64,000 nt of DNA from Pandoraea commovens (GTDB lineage: Bacteria > Pseudomonadota > Gammaproteobacteria > Burkholderiales > Burkholderiaceae). A program made the position numbers and the translations under genes. The notes below the pieces were generated by a model, which ran no database searches, was not told where the DNA came from, and saw only the letters and a program-made list of their open reading frames with translations. Shown here piece by piece: positions 1 to 9,373 of the stretch (the stretch's first letter is position 1; each line of letters begins with the position of its first letter). The DNA lies in contig NZ_CABPSA010000005.1 of the NCBI RefSeq assembly GCF_902459615.1, forward strand, positions 370,612-434,611. Direction: 5' to 3'.

Positions 1-1
1 C

Positions 2-706
2 GCGCAGTTGATCGGCGACCCACTGCGTGAACACCGGATCGGACGTCGTGCCCAGCCGGTCGCTCACCACCATGTCGGGGCGCGCCGCACCGTCGTCCAC
101 ATTCATGGCGTTACCTCGCGACTTCATCGAATGACAGTCGACGTGCCACAACGCGCCGTGACGTGCAAAAGCGTCCTGCGCCGCGTCGATCAGTGCCTGA
201 CGGTACGGCAGGTAATACGCGTCGATGCGATGACGCACCTCGGCCACCGTCAGCTTCCGGTCGTACATCGGCACGCCCGGCAAGGCGTAACGACGCAGCA
301 GCCCCATGCCGCGCGCCGAGTACTTCTCCGGTGCAATCGGCCCCGGCCAGGGCGCGTCGAGCATGTCGGCATCGATGTCGGTCACGGCACGATTGGCGTC
401 GATATACATGCGCGGGAAGTTCGCGGCGATCAGCGTGCCGCCGTGGCGCGGCACGCACGCCCAAAGCTCGGCGACGAAGGCATCCCAGCCGGTGAGGAGC
501 GCCTCATGCGGCACCGGCGTGTGGAAGTCGTCCGGCATGCCGACGCCGCTGTGCGGCGAGTCGAACACGATCGGCAGCGAAGCGTCGACCGCGCCCGCAG
601 CCGGACGCGTGACGACGCACGCTTCGCTATGCGACACGCAAATGTCTGCCGACGAAACCGTTGTGAGGTTCGCGCCTCCAGCCTTGTTGTTTTCTTGCGT
701 CACCAT
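2..706 (-). CDS. N-formylglutamate amidohydrolase family protein, partial (runs off the left edge)
   Basis: Open frame of 235 codons reading out of the window at its 3' end, so it is incomplete. Members hydrolyse N-formylglutamate to glutamate and formate in histidine or related degradation. Visible family motifs are VFDSPHSG near residues 48-54, the FPRMYIDANR stretch at 97-106 and WHVDCHSM at 187-194, which supplies histidine and aspartate ligands for the metal. The ATG at 706 follows only a weak GGA; a TTG one codon upstream is possible. The gene is divergent from a porin across an AT-rich 383-base gap with repeated palindromes, suggesting shared control. Family call is firm; exact substrate is inferred. 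The first 40 residues lack obvious homology and could be an extension or a misplaced start. Confidence 0.85.
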   Translation of the reverse strand, partial: MVTQENNKAGGANLTTVSSADICVSHSEACVVTRPAAGAVDASLPIVFDSPHSGVGMPDDFHTPVPHEALLTGWDAFVAELWACVPRHGGTLIAANFPRMYIDANRAVTDIDADMLDAPWPGPIAPEKYSARGMGLLRRYALPGVPMYDRKLTVAEVRHRIDAYYLPYRQALIDAAQDAFARHGALWHVDCHSMKSRGNAMNVDDGAARPDMVVSDRLGTTSDPVFTQWVADQLR

Positions 707-776
707 CAAAAATTTTTTCCGCGTTCCCACGACCGCTGTCCGGTCGAAATCGCTGCCATCGAAACTCACAAATCCT

Positions 777-801
777 CGTTGTTTTATTTATTAAAACAAC
801 G
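777..801. promoter_or_regulatory. Candidate operator, perfect inverted repeat (copy 1)
   Basis: CGTTGTTTTA and TAAAACAACG form perfect 10-base arms around the 5-base spacer TTTAT. It lies about 70 bases upstream of the amidohydrolase start. The inner core GTTTTA-N5-TAAAAC recurs at 1029-1045. Which regulator binds is unknown. Confidence 0.5.
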
Positions 802-916
802 TATTAAAAATTAAACCTCAAAAATTTGAGCCGGTCAATTGAGGAATCTGTCATCGACGCAGGAGATGGCAAATGCCCGGCTGCCAGTCATCACAAAAAC
901 CAATGCCATCAAGCAT

Positions 917-933
917 GTTTTATTGATTGAAAT
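917..933. promoter_or_regulatory. Degenerate third copy of the GTTTTA-N5-TAAAAC element
   Basis: GTTTTA-TTGAT-TGAAAT keeps the left half-site and the 5-base spacing, with two mismatches in the right half-site. It sits between the two perfect copies. Confidence 0.25.
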
Positions 934-1028
934 ACAAAATTCGGCAATCCCCTCTCCTCCTGCACGCTCGATTTTTTTCTCGTCGGTTGACGTCTCCGAA
1001 GCATCGAATCGATAATTTTCAAAACATT

Positions 1029-1045
1029 GTTTTAATTATTAAAAC
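1029..1045. promoter_or_regulatory. Candidate operator (copy 2), upstream of the porin
   Basis: GTTTTA-ATTAT-TAAAAC repeats the core and spacing of the element at 777-801, 45 bases upstream of the porin start. Two copies flanking one divergent intergenic region suggest one regulator for both genes. Confidence 0.45.
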
Positions 1046-1089
1046 ATTTGTAACAAACCGAATTTCACACCAACACCCGGAGGGGGGAT

Positions 1090-2319
1090 ATGAAGCACAA
1101 GGCCTGGCCAATCGCTCGCGTGGCCGTCATGGGGATGGGAATGGCACTGACGGGGCTCAGCACGTCGGCGCTCGCGCAATCCAACGTCACGCTTTACGGC
1201 CTGATCGACAGCGGACTGACTTACGTCAGTAAAGTCGCGGGACCGACCGGCACCGCCACGGGCAGCCGGTTCAGCGTGGACAGCGGCGATCTCCAGCAAT
1301 CGCGCTGGGGCATGAAGGGGACGGAGGATCTCGGGGGCGGCCTGAAGGCGCTGTTCATTCTTGAGGGCGGCTTTTCAGTAGCCAACGGCACGTCCGGCCA
1401 GGGCAATCTGCCGCTCGGACGCACCTCCGTCGTCGGCCTGTCCAGCCCGTACGGGACGGTGCAAATCGGCCGTCGTAAGGATTACATCGACGAGATCGCC
1501 ACCTGGTATTCGAGCGTCTACAACTTCGGCGTCTTCATCAACGGCGTTCACGACAACAACCTCGACCGCGTGGGCGGCAATCGCGCCAACAACTCGATCC
1601 GTTACGACACACCGGACTTCCGCGGGCTGACCGCCAATGTGACGTACGGCTTCGGCGGCACCGCCGGGTCGATGGCCACGGGGCAATCGCTGGGCTTCGG
1701 TGCGAACTACAAGTACGGCGGCTTCGGTGTGGGCTTCGGCTACTGGCAGTCGCGTCTGGGCACGGGCACGGCGAGCACGAACACGTCGAGCGACGTGGGT
1801 GCGTCATCCGGCGCAGGCTGCGATCCGGCCTACGGCAACGCAGGCGCAGTGTGTATCCGCACGTGGATGGTCGGCACGAGCTACAAGTGGGATAAGGCGC
1901 GCGTCTACGCGTCGTGGTCGCGCACGTTGCAGCCGCTCGCACGCTTTGGCGGCACCGCCGCCCCGTTCGCCACGACGTTTACCAGCACCGCAAGCAGTGG
2001 CGCATTCGCGGCCGCCGGATCGAACAACAACGCGACGAACGTCTTCGACGTGGGCGTGAACTACTGGGTATTGCCGAATCTGGAACTGATCGGCGCAGTC
2101 CTGCACTCGCGCTACTCGTTCGTGGGCGCACCGGCGACGGGTCGTCTGCTGCAATTCAACGTCGGCCTGGACTATTTCCTGTCCAAACGCACCGACATCT
2201 ACACGTACTTCGCCAACTTGCGCGCGACGGACATGTACAACCCGGGCATCACGGGTGGCGCACCGGGACGCGACGCGACGCAGAACGCCATGACCATCGG
2301 CATGCGTCATACGTTCTGA
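1090..2319 (+). CDS. Outer-membrane porin, Burkholderia OmpC-like family
   Basis: A 409-residue trimeric-type general porin for small solutes. Residues 1-29 form a signal peptide ending STSALAQ, followed by the hallmark SNVTLYGLIDSGL. The middle has the EDLGGGLKALFILEGGF and PYGTVQIGRR strands typical of the family, and the chain ends in GMRHTF, whose terminal aromatic residue is the usual BAM recognition signal. A strong GGAGGGGGG Shine-Dalgarno precedes the ATG. It is divergent from the N-formylglutamate amidohydrolase gene, so it may import a formylated or imidazole-derived compound, but that is inference. The loop near residues 225-260 contains a CDPAYGNAGAVC segment that could form a disulfide. 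Confidence 0.92.
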   Translation: MKHKAWPIARVAVMGMGMALTGLSTSALAQSNVTLYGLIDSGLTYVSKVAGPTGTATGSRFSVDSGDLQQSRWGMKGTEDLGGGLKALFILEGGFSVANGTSGQGNLPLGRTSVVGLSSPYGTVQIGRRKDYIDEIATWYSSVYNFGVFINGVHDNNLDRVGGNRANNSIRYDTPDFRGLTANVTYGFGGTAGSMATGQSLGFGANYKYGGFGVGFGYWQSRLGTGTASTNTSSDVGASSGAGCDPAYGNAGAVCIRTWMVGTSYKWDKARVYASWSRTLQPLARFGGTAAPFATTFTSTASSGAFAAAGSNNNATNVFDVGVNYWVLPNLELIGAVLHSRYSFVGAPATGRLLQFNVGLDYFLSKRTDIYTYFANLRATDMYNPGITGGAPGRDATQNAMTIGMRHTF

Positions 2320-2354
2320 CACGGCTCGGATCAAAGGTAGGAAAGCATAGGAAA

Positions 2355-2379
2355 GCCGCACCCTGCAACGGGGTGCGGC
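2355..2379 (+). terminator. Putative terminator hairpin after the porin
   Basis: GCCGCACCC and GGGTGCGGC form a perfect 9-base stem around a 7-base loop, 36 bases after the porin stop. Only a short T-rich stretch (TGCTTT) follows, so it is a weak intrinsic terminator. Confidence 0.5.
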
Positions 2380-2395
2380 GGTGCTTTGCCGAACA

Positions 2396-2638
2396 TCAGC
2401 GGGGAGGCGACTCCCCGTCGTCCCGGCAATCGCTTCCGGAACAGCGCGACGGCGCACCGCGCGCATGCGCGGCATGTCCGGACGACGTGCCCTGACGTCC
2501 GAAGCCAATCTGCTGAAAAACACCGCCACCGATTTCGAATCCGGTGGCGTAGTGATAAGCGGCAACGGTCGAACCAAGTGCCACCGACAGCAACAACAAC
2601 GTACCCGTACGCCAGCGGCGTCGGACCGTGGAAGCCAT
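2396..2638 (-). CDS. Small hypothetical protein with an N-terminal membrane segment or signal peptide
   Basis: Eighty residues; I recognise no family. The N-terminus is arginine-rich (positions 5-10) and is followed by a hydrophobic stretch at about 12-28 (TLLLLSVALGSTVAAYHY), so the product is probably exported or membrane-anchored. The rest is polar, glycine- and serine-rich, with two cysteines. The main support for a real gene is an excellent Shine-Dalgarno, CAGGGAGGAGAC, directly before the ATG. It is convergent with the porin and divergent from the MarR gene. It could still be a chance frame in GC-rich DNA. Confidence 0.5.
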   Translation of the reverse strand: MASTVRRRWRTGTLLLLSVALGSTVAAYHYATGFEIGGGVFQQIGFGRQGTSSGHAAHARGAPSRCSGSDCRDDGESPPR

Positions 2639-2822
2639 GTCTCCTCCCTGTCAGAGGTCGGCCCGCTCGGAAGACGTCTGTCGCCGGTTCCCGGTGAACA
2701 GCACTCCGGCACTGCTACGTCTTGGCGGGGATCGAGTTTCCAGTCACTACTGAGTCTCGTTTTTTCGCGATTCTGCACGCATCAGCCGCGAATTGTCACC
2801 CCGGCTATCCCTAAGACCAAGC

Positions 2823-2847
2823 AAATATATCGCGATGTGATATATTT
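2823..2847. promoter_or_regulatory. Candidate MarR operator
   Basis: AAATATATC and GATATATTT are perfect 9-base arms separated by the 7-base spacer GCGATGT, 41 bases before the MarR start. AT-rich arms in a GC-rich genome, placed at the promoter of a MarR gene, are typical of autoregulation. Binding is inferred. Confidence 0.55.
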
Positions 2848-2888
2848 TTCGGTTTTCGGACACATCCCATTTCCCTGACGGCCGACTT

Positions 2889-3326
2889 ATGACTGCACCG
2901 ACTCCGCCGAACGCACCGATCACAGGTGACGCGCTGACCAAGAGCGATTTCGAAGCGCTCTCCGAGTTTCGCTATCGCCTGCGCCGCTTCCTCAATTTCA
3001 GCGAGACGGCGGCACGCGAAGGGGGCATCACGCCCCAGCAATATCTGTTGTTGCTGCACGTCAAAGGTATTCCGGGACGCGAGTGGGCGTCCATCAGTGA
3101 ATTGGCGGAGCGCCTGCAAGCGGTGCACCACAGCGTAGTGGCCCTCGTCGCCCGATGCGAGAAGGCTGGCCTCGTGACTCGCCGCCAGAACGAGAGCGAC
3201 CGGCGCGTGGTCGAGGTGCATCTCTCGCCGACCGGCGAAGCCTGCCTCGCGAATCTCGCTGCGCAGCACCGCAACGAATTGAGCACGTTTGCGGACATCT
3301 TCCACATTCGTGGCGTTCATCTGTAA
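2889..3326 (+). CDS. MarR-family transcriptional regulator
   Basis: A 145-residue winged-helix regulator of usual MarR length. The recognition region spans about 60-110: SISELAERLQAVHHSVVALVARCEKAGLV, then the wing RRQNESDRRVVEVHLSPTG with the family DRR motif. Helix 1 and the C-terminal helix would form the dimer interface. The stop lies 14 bases before the ClC channel gene on the same strand, so the two probably form one transcript and the regulator may control anion transport. The palindrome at 2823-2847 is the obvious operator candidate. The ligand cannot be told from the sequence. Confidence 0.85.
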   Translation: MTAPTPPNAPITGDALTKSDFEALSEFRYRLRRFLNFSETAAREGGITPQQYLLLLHVKGIPGREWASISELAERLQAVHHSVVALVARCEKAGLVTRRQNESDRRVVEVHLSPTGEACLANLAAQHRNELSTFADIFHIRGVHL

Positions 3327-3340
3327 TTCCCAGGACTGTC

Positions 3341-5197
3341 ATGGCATCCGCTTCTCAACCTGCTTCTCAACCGACTTCTCAGCCGACTTCTCAAGCTGCG
3401 CCGACGCAAGCGTCGAGTGCCCATCACTCACCGCTCGCGCCCATGGCCTTGCCGGAACACGCCCGCGACTTCGCACGTGCGCCGGGACTGCCACGCCTCA
3501 TCGCACTGGCCGCCGTCATCGGCTTTTGCGGCGTGCCCGCCGCCTGGTTGCTGCTGAACCTGATTCAGGGCTTCACCAACCTCTTCTTCTATCAAACGCT
3601 CTCGTTCGCCCCACGCTCGCCTGCGGGCAACACGCTCGGTGCCGTGGTTATCGTGCTGCCGGTCATCGGCGGTCTGATCGTTGGCGCCATGGCGCGCTTC
3701 GGCAGCGACAAGATTCGCGGCCACGGCATTCCGGAAGCGATCGAAGCGATTCTCTTCGGCAAGAGCAAGATGTCGCCGCGCGTGGCCGTGCTCAAACCGT
3801 TGTCGTCCGGCATCGTGATCGGCAGCGGCGGACCGTTCGGCGCGGAAGGTCCGATCATCATGACGGGCGGGGCCATCGGCTCGCTCATCGCTCAGTACTT
3901 CCACCTGAGCGCCGCCGAACGCAAGACGCTGCTCGTAGCCGGTGCCACGGCGGGCATGACCGCCGTGTTCGGCACGCCGGTCGCGGCCGTGCTGCTCGCT
4001 GTCGAACTGTTGCTGTTCGAATGGCGCCCCCGCAGTCTTCTGCCGGTGATCGTGGCGTGTGCCGTCGCCGGTTTTGCGCGTCCGTTGCTGCTCGAAGCCG
4101 GGCCGCTCTTCCCGATGACGACGCCCGCCGTCTCCCCGATTGCGCTGGTGTCATGCGTGATCGCGGGCGTGTGCGCCGGGCTGCTGTCGGCCGGGATGTC
4201 GCGCGCGCTTTACGCCATCGAAGACGCCTTCCACAAGCTCCCCGTGCACTGGATGTGGTGGCCAGCCATCGGCGGCCTCGCCGTAGGCATCGGCGGCTAT
4301 CTTGAACCGCGCGCGCTGGGTGTGGGCTATGACGTGATCGCCGACCTGCTCGCCGGTCATTTCACGCTGCATGCGGCAGCGGCGCTGCTGCTCGTCAAGG
4401 CGCTGATCTGGGCGATTGCGCTCGGCTCGTGCACCTCCGGCGGCGTGCTGGCCCCGCTGCTCATGATCGGCGCAGGTCTGGGGACGTTGCTCGCACCGAT
4501 TCTGCCCGGCGGCGACATCACCTTGTGGGCGCTCGTGTGCATGGCTGCCACCCTCGCGGGCGTGCTCGGTGCCCCGCTCACGGCCATCGTCTTCGCGTTG
4601 GGACTCACGCACGACGTCAATGCGCTGCTGCCTTTGTTGCTCACCTGTGGCGTGTCGTATGGCGTAACGATCTGGATCATGCCGCGCTCGATCATGACGG
4701 AGAAGATTGCGCGGCGCGGACGTCACATTCATCGTGAGTATGGCGTCGATCCGCTGGAACGCCTTCACGTCGGCGAGTTGATGACGCGCGAGCCGGAAGC
4801 GCTTGTCGCCGATATGACCATCGAAGAAGCGGCGCAACGCGCCTTTGGGGTGACGCAACGTCACCGCGCTTATCCGGTGATCGACGCATCGCGCGCCGTG
4901 CTCGGCATGGTCGATCGTCAGGCGCTCACGCGGGCACAGGAACAAGGTCTGCAAACACTGGGCCAGCTATACGGCGTGAATCCGCCGCTCGTCGCCCTGC
5001 CGTCCGAAACCGGACGCATCGTATCGGCCCGCTTCGCCGCGCACCATCTGGAGCGTCTGCCGGTGGTGAGCGACGCCACCTCGCGCAAGCTCATTGGCAT
5101 CATCAGCCGCAGCGACCTCGTCAAACCGGCCGAACACTGGCGCTCGGAAGAGGAAGTGCGCGAACGCATGCTGCACCTCGGACGCAAACGTCGCTAA
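3341..5197 (+). CDS. ClC-type chloride channel/antiporter with C-terminal CBS domain pair
   Basis: An inner-membrane ClC protein of 618 residues. The start at 3341 was chosen because it follows the MarR stop and removes an improbable arginine-rich upstream stretch. Residues 5-20 are a low-complexity (A/T)SQP repeat. The membrane core runs from about 50 to 470. The first selectivity motif is GHGIP at 127-131, where the classic GSGIP has serine; GSGGPFGAEGP at 161-171 keeps the gating glutamate (E169); the GIFAP equivalent is GGVLAP. Two CBS domains follow (about 480-605; GELMTREPEALVADMT and IGIISRSDLV), a likely cytosolic nucleotide sensor. Whether it is a channel or an exchanger cannot be decided here. 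Confidence 0.9.
   Translation: MASASQPASQPTSQPTSQAAPTQASSAHHSPLAPMALPEHARDFARAPGLPRLIALAAVIGFCGVPAAWLLLNLIQGFTNLFFYQTLSFAPRSPAGNTLGAVVIVLPVIGGLIVGAMARFGSDKIRGHGIPEAIEAILFGKSKMSPRVAVLKPLSSGIVIGSGGPFGAEGPIIMTGGAIGSLIAQYFHLSAAERKTLLVAGATAGMTAVFGTPVAAVLLAVELLLFEWRPRSLLPVIVACAVAGFARPLLLEAGPLFPMTTPAVSPIALVSCVIAGVCAGLLSAGMSRALYAIEDAFHKLPVHWMWWPAIGGLAVGIGGYLEPRALGVGYDVIADLLAGHFTLHAAAALLLVKALIWAIALGSCTSGGVLAPLLMIGAGLGTLLAPILPGGDITLWALVCMAATLAGVLGAPLTAIVFALGLTHDVNALLPLLLTCGVSYGVTIWIMPRSIMTEKIARRGRHIHREYGVDPLERLHVGELMTREPEALVADMTIEEAAQRAFGVTQRHRAYPVIDASRAVLGMVDRQALTRAQEQGLQTLGQLYGVNPPLVALPSETGRIVSARFAAHHLERLPVVSDATSRKLIGIISRSDLVKPAEHWRSEEEVRERMLHLGRKRR
3350..3397 (+). repeat. Four 12-base tandem repeats at the start of the ClC gene
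   Basis: Four units close to RCTTCTCARCCK encode (A/T)SQ(P/A). The array is in frame, so slippage would change only the length of the cytoplasmic N-terminal tail. Confidence 0.7.
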
Positions 5198-5222
5198 GCA
5201 TCGCCGCACGCATGCGTTAAGC

Positions 5223-5259
5223 GCCGGGCGCGCGTCGGCACCATTGACGCGCGCCCGGC
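5223..5259. terminator. Strong hairpin after the ClC gene
   Basis: Perfect 14-base arms (GCCGGGCGCGCGTC and its complement) around a 9-base loop, 26 bases after the stop. There is no T-run, so it may act as an mRNA 3' stabiliser or Rho-associated end rather than a classical terminator. Confidence 0.5.
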
Positions 5260-5321
5260 CGTTGATCCACCATCGGGGCTTCCTCCCACCGAATGCGCAC
5301 CGGCGCGTGCGCCTCTGCCCG

Positions 5322-6182
5322 ATGGCGACGACCCGATCCTCCAAAGCTTCGTCTTCCGCAACAACGCCGTCCCAGGCCCCTGACGCGCGCATTCGCATTG
5401 GCGTCGGCGGCTGGAACTTCGCGCCGTGGCAACGCTCGTTTTATCCCGAGAAGTGGCCCAAGCGACGTGAGCTCGAATACGCGAGCCGTCACCTCACGTC
5501 CATCGAAATCAACAGCACCTTCTACGGCTCGCAAAAGCCCGCAACATTCCGCAACTGGTTCGACGAAACGCCGGACGATTTCGTGTTCTCGGTCAAGGCG
5601 TCGCGCTACGCCACGCACCGGCGTGTGCTGGCGGAAGCCGGTGAATCCGTGGCGCGATTTTTCGACAGCGGTGTGCTGGAACTCGGCAAGAAGCTCGGCC
5701 CGGTGAACTGGCAGTTCGCGCCGACGAAACAGTTCGACGCCGAGGACTTCGAGCATTTCCTGAGCCTGTTGCCGACGTCCGCAAACGGGCACACGATTCG
5801 CCACGCCCTTGAGGTCCGCCACGAGACCTTCGCCGTGCCCGAGTTCGTCGGGCTCGCACGCAAGTACAAGATGGCCATCGTGCTCGCCGGAGACGCCAAG
5901 TTTCCGTGCATCGCCGACGTCACCGCGCCCCTCGTCTATGCACGCCTCATGGGCACCGAGGAACGCTACAAGCTCGGCTACGCCCCGAAAGCCATGACGC
6001 AGTGGCTGGACCGCGCGACCACGTTCGCGAACGGCGGCGTTCCGGACGATCTCGATACAGTGGCCAAAGCCCCACCGAAGGCAAAGCATCGCGACGTCTT
6101 TCTCTATGTCATCAGCGGCTTCAAGGAACGTAACCCGGCTGCGGCAATGGCGATGATCGAGACCCTCGCCAAGCGAAAATAA
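5322..6182 (+). CDS. DUF72 (YecE-like) family protein
   Basis: A 286-residue cytoplasmic protein of the DUF72 TIM-barrel family. The characteristic start IRIGVGGWNFAPWQRSFYPEKWP is followed by EINSTFYGSQKP and FVFSVKASRYATH (about residues 58-100), and EVRHETF in the second half. DUF72 has no firmly established reaction; conserved acidic residues suggest an enzyme. The start at 5322 is the first in-frame ATG that leaves a short linker before the conserved domain; a clear Shine-Dalgarno is missing. It is downstream of the ClC gene past a strong hairpin, and convergent with the transporter gene. Confidence 0.85.
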   Translation: MATTRSSKASSSATTPSQAPDARIRIGVGGWNFAPWQRSFYPEKWPKRRELEYASRHLTSIEINSTFYGSQKPATFRNWFDETPDDFVFSVKASRYATHRRVLAEAGESVARFFDSGVLELGKKLGPVNWQFAPTKQFDAEDFEHFLSLLPTSANGHTIRHALEVRHETFAVPEFVGLARKYKMAIVLAGDAKFPCIADVTAPLVYARLMGTEERYKLGYAPKAMTQWLDRATTFANGGVPDDLDTVAKAPPKAKHRDVFLYVISGFKERNPAAAMAMIETLAKRK

Positions 6183-6193
6183 GACGCCCATAG

Positions 6194-6217
6194 AAAAAGC
6201 GGCGCACAAAGCGCCGC
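6194..6217 (-). terminator. Intrinsic terminator of the PcaK-type transporter gene
   Basis: Read on the minus strand, GCGGCGC-N5-GCGCCGC is followed by TTTTTC. It stands 53 bases after the transporter stop. Confidence 0.7.
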
Positions 6218-6269
6218 GTCGGTACAGCCACTGCTACGGTCAATCGATCAGCCGCATACGCTTCGCGCG

Positions 6270-7649
6270 TCAGTGCATCGCGGCCGAGTTGCGTGCCTCG
6301 CTGGCGTTCTGTGCCGGGCGGTTGCCGCTCGAACGCTCCCATGCGTTCTTGGCAAGCAGCGCGATGGTCGCGATCACGGCCGGAATCGCCAGCAACGAGA
6401 ACGTGGCCGAAAAGCCAAGGTGACGACGCACCAGCTCTGCGCCGAGCAACGCACCGGCAATGCCCCCGAAGCGGCCGATGCCGAGCATCCAGGCCACACC
6501 GGTCGCGCGACCGTTCGTCGGATAGAACATCGCCGCCAGCGACGGCATGGACGATTGCGCACCGTTCATTGCCGTGCCCGCGAGGAAGATCAGCGTCACC
6601 AGCATGCCGATGTTGCCGATCGCCTGCCCGACGGCATAGACCAGCACAGCGGTCAGCGCGTAGCCCACGGCCACGACCTTCTGCGCGTTGAACTTGTCCA
6701 TCAGCCAGCCCGACAGGATCGTGCCGATGCCACCGCCGAGCGGGAACAATGCCGTGATCAGCGCGGCGCGCTCGATCGTGAAGCCCGCATCCTTGAACAG
6801 AATCGGCATCCAGCTCGTGAGCAGGTAGAAGATCACCAGCCCCATGAAGTAGGTGACCCACAGCATCAGCGAACCGAAACCGTATTGCTTCGACAGCACC
6901 ACCCCCATCGCCGATCCGGCGCGCTTCGGTGCGGCTTCCACCACGGTGAATGCGCCAACGTCATCGAGCGATTCGCCCGAGATGCGCGACAGAATGCGAC
7001 GCACACGCTCCACCGGCTTCTGCTTGACCACAAGAAACTTCACTGACTCCGGCAGGCAAACGATCAGCAGCACCGACAGCACCAGCGGCAGTACGCCACC
7101 GAGCACCAGCACGCTATGCCAGCCGAAGTGCGGAATCAGCCACGAAGCGACGAACCCGCCGACCGATGCGCCCAGCGGAAAGCCACAGAACATGGTGTTG
7201 ACGATCACCGCACGGCGCGCTTCCGGCGCGTACTCGGAAATCAGCGTCACCGCATTGGGCATGGCCGCGCCCAGGCCGAGGCCCGTGAGAAAACGCAGCA
7301 CAGTCAGCGTCTGGAGATCTTGTGCGAACGCCGTCGCGAGACTGGCGATGCCAAAGAACACCACGGACAGCACGAGCATCGTCTTGCGACCGACCTTGTC
7401 GGCGAGCGGCCCGGCGAAGATCGCGCCACCGGCCAGACCGAAGAGCGCCGCCGAGAGCACCGGGCCGAGCGAGCCCTTGTCGATGTGCCATTGCTGCACC
7501 AGCGACGGTGCGATGTAACCGATGGCCGCCGTGTCGAATCCGTCGATGGCCACGATGAAGAAACACAGGATCAGCACCAGCCACTGATAGGCGGAAAATC
7601 GCTGTGCGTTAATGTAGGCGGGCACGTCCACCGTGCGCGGTTGATTCAT
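6270..7649 (-). CDS. pcaK: Aromatic acid:H+ symporter (AAHS/MFS), 4-hydroxybenzoate transporter PcaK type
   Basis: A 12-helix inner-membrane transporter of 459 residues. The ATG at 7649 was chosen because GAGGAGACAGC lies just before it. Family marks include IVAIDGFDTAAIGYIAPSL in helix 1 (the aspartate motif of the AAHS family), GPLADKVGRKT in loop 2-3, GLGLGAAMPNAVTLISEYAP, and a second-half RATGVAW motif. PcaK-type proteins import 4-hydroxybenzoate or protocatechuate by proton symport. It is upstream of nothing else on its strand and sits next to pobA, which uses 4-hydroxybenzoate, so that substrate is the best inference. Related AAHS transporters elsewhere in the window show that the substrate cannot be read from the family alone. 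Confidence 0.82.
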   Translation of the reverse strand: MNQPRTVDVPAYINAQRFSAYQWLVLILCFFIVAIDGFDTAAIGYIAPSLVQQWHIDKGSLGPVLSAALFGLAGGAIFAGPLADKVGRKTMLVLSVVFFGIASLATAFAQDLQTLTVLRFLTGLGLGAAMPNAVTLISEYAPEARRAVIVNTMFCGFPLGASVGGFVASWLIPHFGWHSVLVLGGVLPLVLSVLLIVCLPESVKFLVVKQKPVERVRRILSRISGESLDDVGAFTVVEAAPKRAGSAMGVVLSKQYGFGSLMLWVTYFMGLVIFYLLTSWMPILFKDAGFTIERAALITALFPLGGGIGTILSGWLMDKFNAQKVVAVGYALTAVLVYAVGQAIGNIGMLVTLIFLAGTAMNGAQSSMPSLAAMFYPTNGRATGVAWMLGIGRFGGIAGALLGAELVRRHLGFSATFSLLAIPAVIATIALLAKNAWERSSGNRPAQNASEARNSAAMH

Positions 7650-7872
7650 GACGCTGTCTCCTCGGGGCGATGCCGCCCCGTTGTTCATTCCATTATTTTT
7701 TTGAAATCGTCGCTGCCGGTGCGCACCCAGGTGTCGGGGGTGGTGCGCATAACAATGAGCGGGGTGTCCGGCCCGATGGCTGCCCGCCGTCTTGATGCGG
7801 CATTGCAGCGAAGCGGATTTCTGCCGCTAATGTACGTCCTTACCTTGCCTGTCGAAATGATCTTTCGTCAAG

Positions 7873-7899
7873 CCATCCATAACGGGCAGTTATGGATGG
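7873..7899. promoter_or_regulatory. Perfect inverted repeat between pobA and the transporter gene
   Basis: CCATCCATAA and TTATGGATGG are perfect 10-base arms around CGGGCAG. It begins 18 bases after the pobA stop and 224 bases before the transporter start. There is no T-run on either side, so an operator is more likely than a terminator. The word ATCCATAA also occurs in the pcaH-pcaQ palindrome. Confidence 0.45.
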
Positions 7900-7916
7900 T
7901 TTGAGGCGCGCCACGC

Positions 7917-9215
<1,299 letters not shown>

Positions 9216-9373
9216 TTAGGACTGCGCGTAAACGAGCATGTCCGAAGTCATTTTGATGCCTTGTCACGAGGGGCGAATGCGTCATATCTTATGGAGCGCG
9301 CACGTCGCGTTGAATGGATGAATCGACGACTTTCTTGTACTTTTTCGACAACTTCGACCAAGGGAAAACCAGT

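Noticed and set aside
1804-2778. A 324-codon minus-strand frame across the porin end
   Set aside because: Covers the terminator hairpin and is rich in arginine; no domain.
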